This document shows positions 1 to 8,874 of a DNA stretch of 64,000 nucleotides, piece by piece. The stretch is from Paenibacillus catalpae. GTDB taxonomy: Bacteria > Bacillota > Bacilli > Paenibacillales > Paenibacillaceae. The notes beneath the pieces were generated by a model. It had not been told where the DNA came from and made no database searches. It was given only the letters and a program-made list of their open reading frames with translations. The stretch covers positions 1-64,000 of the forward strand of contig NZ_FOMT01000004.1 of NCBI RefSeq assembly GCF_900112695.1, given 5' to 3'. Every line of letters starts with the position of its first letter. Position 1 is the stretch's first letter. The translations under genes were made by a program, and so were the position numbers.

Positions 1-180
<180 letters not shown>

Positions 181-255
181 AATGGTTCTGTTTGACTTGC
201 TCAAACTTGTTTTTATCGCTTTTTCCGTTATTTCTAACGGGGCAGTTTTGCTCGT

Positions 256-276
256 TGTTCAGTTTTCAAAGAACAA
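256..276 (-). other. rrn leader conserved element
   Basis: On the minus strand this reads TTGTTCTTTGAAAACTGAACA, the sequence typical of Bacillus and Paenibacillus rRNA leaders and spacers. It is thought to take part in the pre-rRNA processing stem and antitermination. It sits between the P2 promoter and the 16S start. Apart from this and the two promoters, the 181-467 gap shows nothing else. Confidence 0.6.
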
Positions 277-296
277 TTTTTTCAACAACGCTGAAT

Positions 297-326
297 ATCT
301 TATCACGTTATTGAATTTGGTGTCAA
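297..326 (-). promoter_or_regulatory. rrn P2 promoter
   Basis: On the minus strand a perfect -35 TTGACA (321-326) is followed after 18 bp by TAAGAT (297-302). It lies about 120 bp upstream of the 16S start, the usual place for the proximal rrn promoter in Bacilli. The assignment rests on position and consensus only. Confidence 0.65.
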
Positions 327-414
327 GCTTTATTTTTCATCCATTTCAATTTCTTATCAACCGATGATGTTCAGCTTTTCGTTCCAACCGCGTGTCTCTC
401 TCGGCCGGAATTAG

Positions 415-444
415 AATATACCATAGGCGTAAATACAATTGCAA
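415..444 (-). promoter_or_regulatory. rrn P1 promoter
   Basis: On the minus strand TTGCAA (439-444) is spaced 18 bp from TATATT (415-420). With the proximal promoter at 297-326 it forms the tandem pair common for rrn operons. It could alternatively be cryptic. Confidence 0.5.
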
Positions 445-467
445 GCCTTTTTTTAAAAAAACTTTCT

Positions 468-1154
468 CTAACCACTCGCTGCTTCTTTTCCTATATGCTT
501 CAAAGCTTCTTTTACGCTAAGAGCGGATAGTGAAGTCTCCTTCACAAACCGGCGGACTACATCCGGACTGGTCTTCGCATATTCACGGAGCGCCCAGCCG
601 ATCGCTTTGCGGATAAAGAACTCTTCTTCCTCTTTTTGCAGATCGATATAATGGAACAGCCGCTCTTGATCCGTACGCTCCTTGTACTTCAACTGATATA
701 GAAGTGCCGTTCTGCGCAGCCACATATTGTCCGATTGAATCCAACGATCCGGATAATCAGCAATCAAGTCAGCAAACTTCAATAGATGGGATCCTACTAA
801 TTGCCCCGCAAGAATGTCCACAGTATCCCACCACGACTTCGTAACTATATAATGCTCCAGCCTGTCGATATGCGCCTCATCCGCAAGCTTACGGTGCTTG
901 TCCAGCATAACCATTGCCGTATACTGGTACTCCCGCTCCGGCAACTGCCATAACTCATCCGCGGTTTGCAGCAGTTCCTCGCCTTTTGGCATACCGTGTT
1001 CTTTCCAGAACTCCCTTGTCAGCTGCATCCGCTCCGGCGTTTTTAGACCCAGAAACGGGAACTGGTTGCGCATATAGGCTTCCATGCTTCGCGCATTCTC
1101 CTGATTCGCATGCTTTCGCAACCATTCTGCTATTTGCATGGCATAGATCGTCAA
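468..1154 (-). CDS. AlkD-like DNA alkylation repair glycosylase
   Basis: A 228-residue, all-helical HEAT-like repeat protein of the AlkC/AlkD family. These enzymes excise N3- and N7-alkylated purines without flipping the base. The residues used by Bacillus cereus AlkD are present at the same numbers: Trp109 and Asp113 (in KSWWDTVD), Arg148 (WLRRTALL) and Trp187 (IGWALREY). The start is TTG at 1154, chosen because GAGGGG lies about 7 bases upstream; an in-frame ATG at 1139 is too far from that site. It is cytoplasmic and probably monocistronic. It faces the rrn operon with no obvious functional link. Confidence 0.88.
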   Translation of the reverse strand: MTIYAMQIAEWLRKHANQENARSMEAYMRNQFPFLGLKTPERMQLTREFWKEHGMPKGEELLQTADELWQLPEREYQYTAMVMLDKHRKLADEAHIDRLEHYIVTKSWWDTVDILAGQLVGSHLLKFADLIADYPDRWIQSDNMWLRRTALLYQLKYKERTDQERLFHYIDLQKEEEEFFIRKAIGWALREYAKTSPDVVRRFVKETSLSALSVKEALKHIGKEAASG

Positions 1155-1214
1155 GCGTTCACCCCTCTCTACATTTTCAAATTATAGTTTCATGAATGTG
1201 CTGCCCGCAAGTTA

Positions 1215-1427
1215 TCAACTTATGTCTTCGTATTGATCATTAGAGGAACCGGCTGGCAGCATGGATCCATCTATGTCATCAGGCATCTCATGCTTCCAGG
1301 GCGGGTCATGCTTCCGCATCCTGTCTGATATCCAATAAAAGCACATAGGCACTATCGCGCACAGAAAAGCACTGAATAAAATACTGACCGATGGCAAAAG
1401 ACCGATTACCCGATTCAATAGCTCCAT
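1215..1427 (-). CDS. Small membrane protein ending the germinant receptor operon (possible D subunit)
   Basis: A 70-residue protein with one long hydrophobic stretch (about residues 5-33) and an acidic, hydrophilic tail. It starts one base after the stop of the GerC-type gene, so it is almost certainly translated with it. Several Bacillus gerA-type operons end in or neighbour a short D-subunit gene with one or two membrane segments that modulates receptor function. Position and size fit that, but I do not recognise a family signature, so the assignment is by context only. Confidence 0.55.
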   Translation of the reverse strand: MELLNRVIGLLPSVSILFSAFLCAIVPMCFYWISDRMRKHDPPWKHEMPDDIDGSMLPAGSSNDQYEDIS

Positions 1428-1428
1428 T

Positions 1429-2673
1429 CTAATCCTCCGTTAAATTAATGTTCCCGCTTCTCCGTACACTCACCTTCACGTCCATCTTTACGGGTCGTGT
1501 GGAGAATAGATGGCCTTCTTCTTCCCACTGACTTTCATGCTGCTTAAACCATCTATAATGATTGTGGAACAAATATTCACGGAGTCCCATAACATCGCAG
1601 TTGTATTCATGCTGCAATTTATTCGTGGTCATTCTCATTAATTTGACAATCTCCCGCTGTACGGCATTTTCCATATTATCAATTGCATCTTCTTTCAGCG
1701 TGTCCGGCGCATGAAGCAATTCACCAACCGACCCTTCAACCCGAATATGAAACGTAAACTCAGGCATGTTGTCCGGACCAAACTTACATTCCAGCCTCCT
1801 GCTCATCCGTTCAATGTTAAATACACCAAGCCGGTTGTCAAAGGAGAATTTAATCTGTCCTCCCTTCACTCTCCCTTCCAAAAAGTTAAGCCCGGCTGTT
1901 TCCATTGCATTCAAAAAACCAACCAGCTCGTTCGAGGTTCCATTAAAAACAGCGGCTTCCGTCATAGTAGAATAATTACGGTTACCATTCTGGACAGCCT
2001 GAATGGCAAAGCTTTTATGCTTGAGCAAAAATTCATGCACATCACCAATGCGGGATTCCGGCAAAATCCTTGAACTTTCCTTCGTATTGTCTGAGAGCTC
2101 TTCTAAATAAGCAGAAGGCAGCCTCTGATCCGGAGGATGCGTGTTCAAAACATCAATCGCCTTATCTCTTGTGACCATTACTCTCGTTGATCGTCTCATC
2201 TCGCTTTCACGCAAAAAATAATCAATGGTTTCTGCGAATTTCTGGGGCCGTCGGGCAATATTTTCTGAAATGATAATGACTTTGAGATGTTCGAAGAAAG
2301 GGGCACGGCTTAATCTCTGAGAGAGCTTTGCCATGGAAGTCGCCATCGTATTCTCTTCCACCGCCATGTTGAAGTAGGCTTTGCCGGCCCCGCCCTCCAT
2401 TCCTCCACCTTTGTTCGTGTTCAGGCCAGCAGGCATTACAACTTGATAAACTACTTTGAATGACTGTTTGGGGTCACTCTGATTCTTCTCCAGCTGACCC
2501 TTCCGATTCTCCTCATCATGCTTCCCTTCCTCCTTATTGTCCGGTTCATCAATTCCCACTCCAACAACAAAGCCGCGCTGATCAATCTCAACCCGGTCCC
2601 AGCAGCCTGACATTAAAGCACAAACGGCCACCAGCAGGGGCAGCATACGTCTTTTAGCCGCCGCTCTTGTCAT
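1429..2673 (-). CDS. GerC-type spore germination lipoprotein
   Basis: A 414-residue lipoprotein. The signal peptide ends in the lipobox LMSGC with the lipidated Cys at 24, followed by the family signature CWDRVEI and VVGVGID. The rest matches the three-domain Ger(x)C fold, including the TRDKA and IL..HP segments. It is the C subunit of a germinant receptor, attached to the outer face of the spore inner membrane. The start at 2673 has AGGAGG nine bases upstream and overlaps the end of the gerB-type gene by 20 bases. Length is usual for the family. Confidence 0.93.
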   Translation of the reverse strand: MTRAAAKRRMLPLLVAVCALMSGCWDRVEIDQRGFVVGVGIDEPDNKEEGKHDEENRKGQLEKNQSDPKQSFKVVYQVVMPAGLNTNKGGGMEGGAGKAYFNMAVEENTMATSMAKLSQRLSRAPFFEHLKVIIISENIARRPQKFAETIDYFLRESEMRRSTRVMVTRDKAIDVLNTHPPDQRLPSAYLEELSDNTKESSRILPESRIGDVHEFLLKHKSFAIQAVQNGNRNYSTMTEAAVFNGTSNELVGFLNAMETAGLNFLEGRVKGGQIKFSFDNRLGVFNIERMSRRLECKFGPDNMPEFTFHIRVEGSVGELLHAPDTLKEDAIDNMENAVQREIVKLMRMTTNKLQHEYNCDVMGLREYLFHNHYRWFKQHESQWEEEGHLFSTRPVKMDVKVSVRRSGNINLTED

Positions 2674-3778
2674 TTCCCTTTTCCTCCTTTTTCTTCTTAC
2701 CCCCGAACATTAAAAGGGATACCGGCAATAAAATGCCGGAAAGGATAGCCATATAGCTGATCATCGTCCCGAGAGTTGCGAATTCCGCCATATCTCCCGG
2801 AGCCATGCAGATTAAATAGGCAATAGGCGCAATGATAAGCAGCCGATACCGTTTACTTAACTTTTTGAACAAAAAGGATAAGCATTCATTTGCCAAATCA
2901 AATCCCATTGCCGCCGTATTAAACACCGTCATGATCCATATGACGAAAAACAAGGATTCAAACCGTTCGAAGAAGTTACCCGGGAACTGAATTTCCTTGG
3001 CAAGCTCAATAGTCGGATAGACGATATTCATGACTCCAATATTGGAAAAAACACCTACAACGAGATGATAAATGACCAGGTAAATGACAACGGACACTAC
3101 GATGCCGTAAGAAACGGCTTTCGCAGCTTTTTCAGGACGCTCCATAAAAACAATGTAATACAAAATGATTTCGAAACCGAGCAAGGAATAGATGACCTCC
3201 TTCATTCCCTGCACGATGCCCAATGGCGGGGTAATAAAAAAAGGCTTCAGGTTCTCAAATTCAAACCATCTGTATCCGAAGCTGACGACAATGACGACCA
3301 TGATAAGAACGGAGGGTAAAAACAATACATTCAGCCGAAGCAGCCCCGATCTGCTGCCCGACACGCCGTAGACCACAACCAAAATAAACGCAAGTGAAAT
3401 GTACTCGACAGGCGTCCGGTCAAATAGATATTGCTTGGAGATATTCGCAATCGCTCTTGTCTCAAACGAGCAAAAGCCTAAAAAATAGCTGAATTGGAGG
3501 GCAGCAATAAGGTAAGTAACCGGTCTGCCCACCAAGCTTACGGAATAATCAAGAAAAGTCTTATTCCCCGCCCGGATGGCCACTTTGGACACAAGCAAAC
3601 CGGCAATAAGCGCAATGCAGCCCGCAAGCAGAATACTCATCCAGCCGTCAAAAGACTGCGTGTAGGTTGCAACTGCTCGGGGAAGCGTCAAAATCCCCAC
3701 ACCAATCAGCATGGATGCTATTGTCATGCTCATCTCCAAAGAAGATAAAGGTTTTTCACCATAGCTATTGATTCTCAT
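2654..3778 (-). CDS. GerB-type spore germination permease
   Basis: A 374-residue integral membrane protein of the spore germination (amino acid/polyamine/organocation superfamily) permease family, with about ten membrane segments. The N-terminal SSLEMSMTIASMLIGVGILTLPR-like segment (residues 12-34) is typical. As the B subunit it is thought to bind the germinant within the spore inner membrane. Its start overlaps the stop of the upstream GerA-type gene by four bases (ATGA), implying translational coupling. The germinant cannot be inferred from sequence. Confidence 0.93.
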   Translation of the reverse strand: MRINSYGEKPLSSLEMSMTIASMLIGVGILTLPRAVATYTQSFDGWMSILLAGCIALIAGLLVSKVAIRAGNKTFLDYSVSLVGRPVTYLIAALQFSYFLGFCSFETRAIANISKQYLFDRTPVEYISLAFILVVVYGVSGSRSGLLRLNVLFLPSVLIMVVIVVSFGYRWFEFENLKPFFITPPLGIVQGMKEVIYSLLGFEIILYYIVFMERPEKAAKAVSYGIVVSVVIYLVIYHLVVGVFSNIGVMNIVYPTIELAKEIQFPGNFFERFESLFFVIWIMTVFNTAAMGFDLANECLSFLFKKLSKRYRLLIIAPIAYLICMAPGDMAEFATLGTMISYMAILSGILLPVSLLMFGGKKKKEEKGNDKSGG

Positions 3779-5334
3779 TGTGTCCCTTTCTTCTTGCTGC
3801 TCTTATCCAATCTCTTCGAGTCCATCGTTTCTAATATTTCAGGTCTGTGAGATAAACGGATAACGGGCAGCCGATATATAAGATCCCGCCAATCCGACAG
3901 TCTAAGCGGAGCAAGAGGGGCTGTATACGGAATGCCAAAGCTTCTTAAATTCACGAGATGAATACAATTGATAATCAAGGCGAGCACGATGCCGTAAAGT
4001 CCGAATACACTTCCCGCAATCATGATGAGGAAACGCATCAACCTTATGGAAATCGCAAACCCGTAGGATGGTATGGCAAATGATGCAATGGCCGTGACAG
4101 CCACGATAACAACCATAACCGGACTTACGATACCGGCTGTAACTGCCGCTTCACCAATAACCAGACCGCCCACGACTCCAATTGTCTGTCCAATTGATTT
4201 CGGCAGCCGTACCCCCGCTTCGCGCAGCAGCTCGAGAGTAGCTTCCATTAGAAAAGTCTCCATTACAGCCGGGAAGGGAACGCCTTCTCTCGTACCCGCT
4301 ACTGAAAAGGCCAGCTTGGAGGGCAGCATCCCGTGATGATATTCCAATAGGGCGATGTAGAGGCCGGGTAGAAACAAGGCAATAAAAACCGCAAAAACTC
4401 GCAAGATCCGAAGAACACTCGCCAAAATCCAGTTCTGATAATAATCCTCAGGGGACTGAATGAAGGAAGAGATCGTAATCGGCAGAATGAGTTGAAAAGG
4501 CGTACCGTCAACAAGCACAGCAACGCGTCCTTGCAGCAGAGCACCTGCCACCTTGTCCGGACGTTCCGTATTCAGAATTTGGGGGTAGGGTGACCAGTAA
4601 TGATCCTGAATCCACTGCTCGACAAATCCCGATCCTTCAGCATCATCCATGTCAATCGTGTTGATTCTTCGCTTCACCTCTTTCACGAGCATTGGATTCA
4701 CAACGCCGTCAATGTAAGCGACAATCAAATCCTTCCGCGATCTCCGCCCAATACAATAGGAATCAAACCGAAGATGCGGGTCCCGAATCCTCCTTCTAAT
4801 CAGTGTTGTATTCGTCCGGATGTCTTCCGTAAAACCGTCTCTCGGTCCCCGGATAATGGATTCTGTCTGAGGCTCTTCAATCGCCCGGCTTTTCCAGCCT
4901 TTGCTTCCGATCAGAACCGTGTCTTCCATCTCTTCTACAAAAAGAACCGCATCCCCGGACAAGATGGTCAGTATAATCTCATCCCAGTCCGAGGAACGCC
5001 TCATATCTTGCAGAGAAAGCTGCTCTGTTGTTCGCGCAACTGTTCCTCTGCTGTATTCATCATCCATTTGCCCGGTATTCTCGGTGCGGTCCGTGCGGGT
5101 GAAGGAGCTCCCGCTTTCCTGCATCAATTGGCTGATGACCTGATTCTGAATAACCTGCTTATCGACCAGGCCTTCGATGCATACGACTGCTGCTTTTTGA
5201 CCATCTGCCGTCAGAAAGGTACGGATCAATAAGTCGCCTGGGGAACCAAGCAGCTGCTTAATATAGGCTATATTGTCTTTGACCGATGCAGATGGTATAG
5301 ATGGCTGCTCTAATGGTTGTCCGTTATGCTCCAT
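3775..5334 (-). CDS. GerA-type spore germination protein, A subunit
   Basis: A 519-residue GerA-family protein: a soluble N-terminal half (about 1-280) followed by four to five membrane segments. The hallmark GVPFPAVMETFLMEATLELL region is at about 345-365 and GQTIGVVGGLVIG at about 380. In this family the A subunit forms the channel-like core of the receptor. It is the first gene of gerA-gerB-gerC-small gene. ATG at 5334 follows a GGGGG ribosome-binding site. A forespore (sigma-G) promoter is expected, but I could not assign convincing -35/-10 boxes in 5335-5440. Confidence 0.93.
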   Translation of the reverse strand: MEHNGQPLEQPSIPSASVKDNIAYIKQLLGSPGDLLIRTFLTADGQKAAVVCIEGLVDKQVIQNQVISQLMQESGSSFTRTDRTENTGQMDDEYSRGTVARTTEQLSLQDMRRSSDWDEIILTILSGDAVLFVEEMEDTVLIGSKGWKSRAIEEPQTESIIRGPRDGFTEDIRTNTTLIRRRIRDPHLRFDSYCIGRRSRKDLIVAYIDGVVNPMLVKEVKRRINTIDMDDAEGSGFVEQWIQDHYWSPYPQILNTERPDKVAGALLQGRVAVLVDGTPFQLILPITISSFIQSPEDYYQNWILASVLRILRVFAVFIALFLPGLYIALLEYHHGMLPSKLAFSVAGTREGVPFPAVMETFLMEATLELLREAGVRLPKSIGQTIGVVGGLVIGEAAVTAGIVSPVMVVIVAVTAIASFAIPSYGFAISIRLMRFLIMIAGSVFGLYGIVLALIINCIHLVNLRSFGIPYTAPLAPLRLSDWRDLIYRLPVIRLSHRPEILETMDSKRLDKSSKKKGTQ

Positions 5335-5409
5335 TTATATCCCCCGCTTCTCATGCCGATTTCGTTCGTTCGTGAGAGGCGGAATTACGCCTCATTATGT
5401 ACTTTAATG

Positions 5410-5427
5410 ATTCCCTCGAAAGGGAAT
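5410..5427. repeat. Short inverted repeat upstream of gerA
   Basis: ATTCCCT and AGGGAAT flank a CGAA loop, a perfect 7-bp stem. It lies between the terminator of the response regulator gene and the gerA-type start. It could be an operator or a small 5'-UTR hairpin; nothing in the sequence decides. Confidence 0.4.
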
Positions 5428-5442
5428 TTTATGAAGGAAAAT

Positions 5443-5465
5443 AAAAAAACCACCTCTCAAGGTGG
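5443..5465 (-). terminator. Rho-independent terminator of the SBP-kinase-regulator operon
   Basis: On the minus strand CCACC and GGTGG pair around TTGAGA and are followed by seven T. It sits about 20 bases after the stop of the response regulator and separates that operon from the gerA-type operon. Confidence 0.85.
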
Positions 5466-5483
5466 CCTTCAAATCCTATCAAA

Positions 5484-7088
5484 TTATCTGCGGTACGGCT
5501 TGCGGTATTCCTGCGGAGTTACGCCATGCACCTTGCGGAACAGTCTCGCAAAATACGAGAAATTTCCGTAACTTAGCCCGTCGGCTATCTCGCTGATACT
5601 GCGGTCCGTTGTAGAGAGAAGCTCCGCTGCTCTATCCATTCTTTCCTTCAGTATATAATCGGTCAGCACCATACCGGTCTCCTTGCGGAACAGGCGGGAC
5701 AGATAAGCCGGATTCACAAAAGCAATGGATGCCAGCTGCTCACGGGACAGTTCCTCGTTCAGATGCTCGTCGATATAAGCTTTTACCTTTTGAACAATGG
5801 GGCTGACGGCCATCGTTCTTGTAAACAGGCTGCCTGCGGCCCCGGCAATACATCGTACCCATGTCTTAAACTGTCCGACTGAACGGGTGGCTGTCTCCAC
5901 ACCGGAACAACGATGATTCTCGTATAACTGCTGGGCTTGAAGCCCTTTGCGGTGCATCGCATAATAGATTACTTGCAACAGCGCGTGACAGGAGGCTGTA
6001 AGACTATCGACCGTTGTTGTCCGCGGATCAATGGCATCGGTCCATTCCTCCAGCCTAAGCGCCAGCTCCGTCACAGCGCCTTGCTCGAGCAAATCCGCCC
6101 AGTCTAACATGGATTCCGTAAATGGGGCAGCTGTCTTGACCTTGGTATCCGCAGGATCCTCGCTCCATATAATGCCGCCAGCCATGCTGACATTCCGGTA
6201 TTCCTTGTTAAGCAGCGTCAGATAGCTTTGAAGCACATCGTTAACGGCGGTTAATTCGCCGATATAACAGGAGAGTCGGCAATAGAAGTAACGACTGCAA
6301 GCTTCGGCATAATTCCGGCACAACGTCTCAATCTCTTCCCTGACCGCATCCACCTCGCCGAGATGCAGCACGACCATAATATTGCCCCGATGATCTTGAA
6401 TGACATTGCCCGAAAGCTTCTCCAGCAGCATTTCTTCGGCTGACTTGCGCAGAGCAAATTCCATAATAAGCTCATCCCGCTCGTTGAGCGGTCTTTCCCA
6501 GCTCTCCACGCTGATGAGAATCAGGCGAACGCGTTCAACCGCACTCATCCGCATATCATAAGTGAAGAGCGATTGCCGGATTGCTTCCGGACTGGTTGAT
6601 ACTCTGCGCTCCAGCAGGTCCTGCCAGAAACGCTCGACAAGCATCGGCTTGCGGCTGTTCCACAGCTCTACGATTTTGTTGTATTGCTCATCCGTTTCGT
6701 TAATTCTCCGCTTCTCCTTCACCCGGGAAATCGCCGTGAGAAGAGTCTCCTCCAGCTCTGTATAAACAACCGGCTTCAGCAAATATTCAAAGCTGCCAAG
6801 ATGAATCGCACGCTTGGCGTACTCGAATTCGGAATGGCAGGTCAGAACAATTGTCTCCGGCTTCATGCCGCGTGACTTCACCCATTCCATCAGCTCAAGA
6901 CCGCTGATCTCGGGCATTTCAATATCACAAATGACGATGTCAATCGGCTGTTCGAGCAGTACCTGCTGAGCCATCGGCGCATGGTACGCCTCATAAACCT
7001 CGTCCACCCCGATCAACTCCCAGCGCACCCCGGAACGAAGTCCCTTCACCGCATATATCTCATCATCCACAATGAGCACTCGTATCAT
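5484..7088 (-). CDS. YesN-type response regulator, AraC family (locus A)
   Basis: A 534-residue response regulator. The receiver domain (1-120) has acidic Asp8/Asp9, phospho-acceptor Asp55 (ICDIEMPE) and Lys105 (LLKP). A middle region of unknown fold (120-420) precedes a C-terminal AraC/XylS double helix-turn-helix (about 430-530, with the usual GFxxxSYFxRxFK-like second helix as YGNFSYFARLFRK). It overlaps the upstream kinase gene by four bases (ATGA). By analogy with YesMN pairs it should activate carbohydrate genes. The shared 14-bp box before the SBP gene at 10446 and the malE-like gene at 21104 is the candidate target. Confidence 0.92.
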   Translation of the reverse strand: MIRVLIVDDEIYAVKGLRSGVRWELIGVDEVYEAYHAPMAQQVLLEQPIDIVICDIEMPEISGLELMEWVKSRGMKPETIVLTCHSEFEYAKRAIHLGSFEYLLKPVVYTELEETLLTAISRVKEKRRINETDEQYNKIVELWNSRKPMLVERFWQDLLERRVSTSPEAIRQSLFTYDMRMSAVERVRLILISVESWERPLNERDELIMEFALRKSAEEMLLEKLSGNVIQDHRGNIMVVLHLGEVDAVREEIETLCRNYAEACSRYFYCRLSCYIGELTAVNDVLQSYLTLLNKEYRNVSMAGGIIWSEDPADTKVKTAAPFTESMLDWADLLEQGAVTELALRLEEWTDAIDPRTTTVDSLTASCHALLQVIYYAMHRKGLQAQQLYENHRCSGVETATRSVGQFKTWVRCIAGAAGSLFTRTMAVSPIVQKVKAYIDEHLNEELSREQLASIAFVNPAYLSRLFRKETGMVLTDYILKERMDRAAELLSTTDRSISEIADGLSYGNFSYFARLFRKVHGVTPQEYRKPYRR

Positions 7089-8839
7089 TGTCCCGGCTCC
7101 CTTTCGCCCGTTTTGTTCCTCGGCACCCGCAGCGTTACGATCGTGCCTTGCGGATCAACGCTGTCAAATGCCATTCTGACTGTACCTTTGTAATAAAGCC
7201 TGCAGCGCCGTACAACATTCCACAGACCTAAGCTGCCGTCACCGGGTTCGAGCTGATGGACCTTCATGCGCAAATGCTCCTTTTGCTCCTCGGTAAAACC
7301 TTTCCCGTTATCCTCCACTTCAATGACCATGCCGGCATCCTCCCCGCCTTCGGCCGATATCTTCACCCGGATATGGAAAGGCGTGCCCGTCCGGATGGAG
7401 AAGCCGTGTACCATCGCGTTCTCTACAAGTGGCTGAATGCTTAGCGGGGGAAGACTCGCGTTCTCCAGCGCCGGATCTACTTCAAAATCAAAAGCAAGCG
7501 TCTCCGGGAAACGGTACTTCTGAATCGAGAGATAATGATAGATATGCTCTACTTCTTCTTTTACGGTAACCGTAGACACCTGAGTCCGCGTAGTGAACCG
7601 GAAATAGCGCACAAGATGAAGCGACATGTTCTGAATCACTTCATAATCCTTGATCTGTGCCAGCTGATAGACAATATTAAGAGAGTTCATGAAAAAGTGA
7701 GGGTGAATTTGTGCCTGCAAATGCTTCAGCTCCGCCTTCTGCGTACGGATCTGCTCCTCATAAATATCAATCTTCAAATGCTCGATCTGCTGGGCCATTC
7801 CGTTAAAGGTTTCTTTGAGCGTAATAAACTCCTGAAGCTTATAATCCTCCATCCGGACACTCAGGTCGCCGGAACGGATTTTCCGCATCCCTTTAATGAT
7901 ATGATGGATCGGCTTGACGATGGAATTTTGCAGGAAGAACAAATAAAGACCAAGCATAATAGCCGCCAGCATCGGTATGACATACGTCATTTTACGGAAA
8001 ATCGGAAGACCTTCAAGCAGCGTGCGCTCCGGCAGCAAGAAGATCAGATTCATCTCCGCCATTCTGGAGCTCTTTGCTACCAGCAAATAAGGATTGCCAA
8101 GCTTCACAATGTTATAAGCCGCATTGCCGTTATCCATATAAGCAGTCAGATCAAACGCTTCAATCTCTTGACGGATGGAGGATCCTACCGTGGATATCGG
8201 CCTGCCTTCGCCGGATACTAGAAGCGCTTCCGCCTTGCCCCCCTGCCCCAGCACCCGCATCGGCTCCATCAATCGGTTCAGGTCAATCCATGCCCCGATA
8301 TACGAATCGTAATTCGTATCCACGACCCGGACGAGTGCATACTGACCCTTCAACTCTACGACATTCCACCCTGCACGAATCATTGGATCATCATTAACGA
8401 GCAGCTTTTTCAGCTTGGATTGAATCTCCTGCTTGCGGTCATAGGTGACGGATTGCTGCTGGGCAATCAGAAGCTCCTCGTATTTGGTGCTGTAAGCGAA
8501 CAAGACATCCGCCGCGTCATAATAGTTAATGTTCAGATCCAAGTCGTTTGCCGTCTGCGTCGTAGACAAATAATACTCCCAGCTGTCCCTGTCATATTGA
8601 CTGAGCGAGATTAGGCTTTGATCCTGCTCGGCTGCTTTATATAAGTAGTTCTCGATTTCTCCCAGAACCTGATCCATATCATTCATATACATCGTGAGCA
8701 TGTTCCGGTTCGACTGGGCGACCTGGGAGTGGACGACCTTCGTTGCGTAAAGATTGTTCCACAGCAGCAGGATGACAAGAGGAATAATGACGAGACCAAA
8801 GCCCAAGATTAGTCTGGAACGCATCGTCGCTTGTCTCAT
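7085..8839 (-). CDS. YesM-type sensor histidine kinase (locus A)
   Basis: A 584-residue membrane kinase: TM1 about 8-29, an extracytoplasmic sensor, TM2 about 285-305, HAMP, a His_kinase domain with IHPHFFMNSLN near 378, and an ATPase domain with PLVENAMVHG and DNGKGF. I start it at ATG 8839, where GGAGGAG lies seven bases upstream. The longer frame from 8893 would overlap the SBP gene and lacks such a site. The core reads HPHFFMN where most relatives read NPHFLYN, a mild departure. It is coupled to the regulator downstream and to the solute-binding protein upstream. Confidence 0.92.
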   Translation of the reverse strand: MRQATMRSRLILGFGLVIIPLVILLLWNNLYATKVVHSQVAQSNRNMLTMYMNDMDQVLGEIENYLYKAAEQDQSLISLSQYDRDSWEYYLSTTQTANDLDLNINYYDAADVLFAYSTKYEELLIAQQQSVTYDRKQEIQSKLKKLLVNDDPMIRAGWNVVELKGQYALVRVVDTNYDSYIGAWIDLNRLMEPMRVLGQGGKAEALLVSGEGRPISTVGSSIRQEIEAFDLTAYMDNGNAAYNIVKLGNPYLLVAKSSRMAEMNLIFLLPERTLLEGLPIFRKMTYVIPMLAAIMLGLYLFFLQNSIVKPIHHIIKGMRKIRSGDLSVRMEDYKLQEFITLKETFNGMAQQIEHLKIDIYEEQIRTQKAELKHLQAQIHPHFFMNSLNIVYQLAQIKDYEVIQNMSLHLVRYFRFTTRTQVSTVTVKEEVEHIYHYLSIQKYRFPETLAFDFEVDPALENASLPPLSIQPLVENAMVHGFSIRTGTPFHIRVKISAEGGEDAGMVIEVEDNGKGFTEEQKEHLRMKVHQLEPGDGSLGLWNVVRRCRLYYKGTVRMAFDSVDPQGTIVTLRVPRNKTGEREPGQ

Positions 8840-8874
8840 TGCCGTACTCCTCCTCTCCTCATCTGCGAATATTG

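Noticed and set aside
5335..5440. Sigma-G promoter for the gerA-type operon
   Set aside because: CATAATG and CATTAAA occur, but no -35 at suitable spacing could be found; not annotated.
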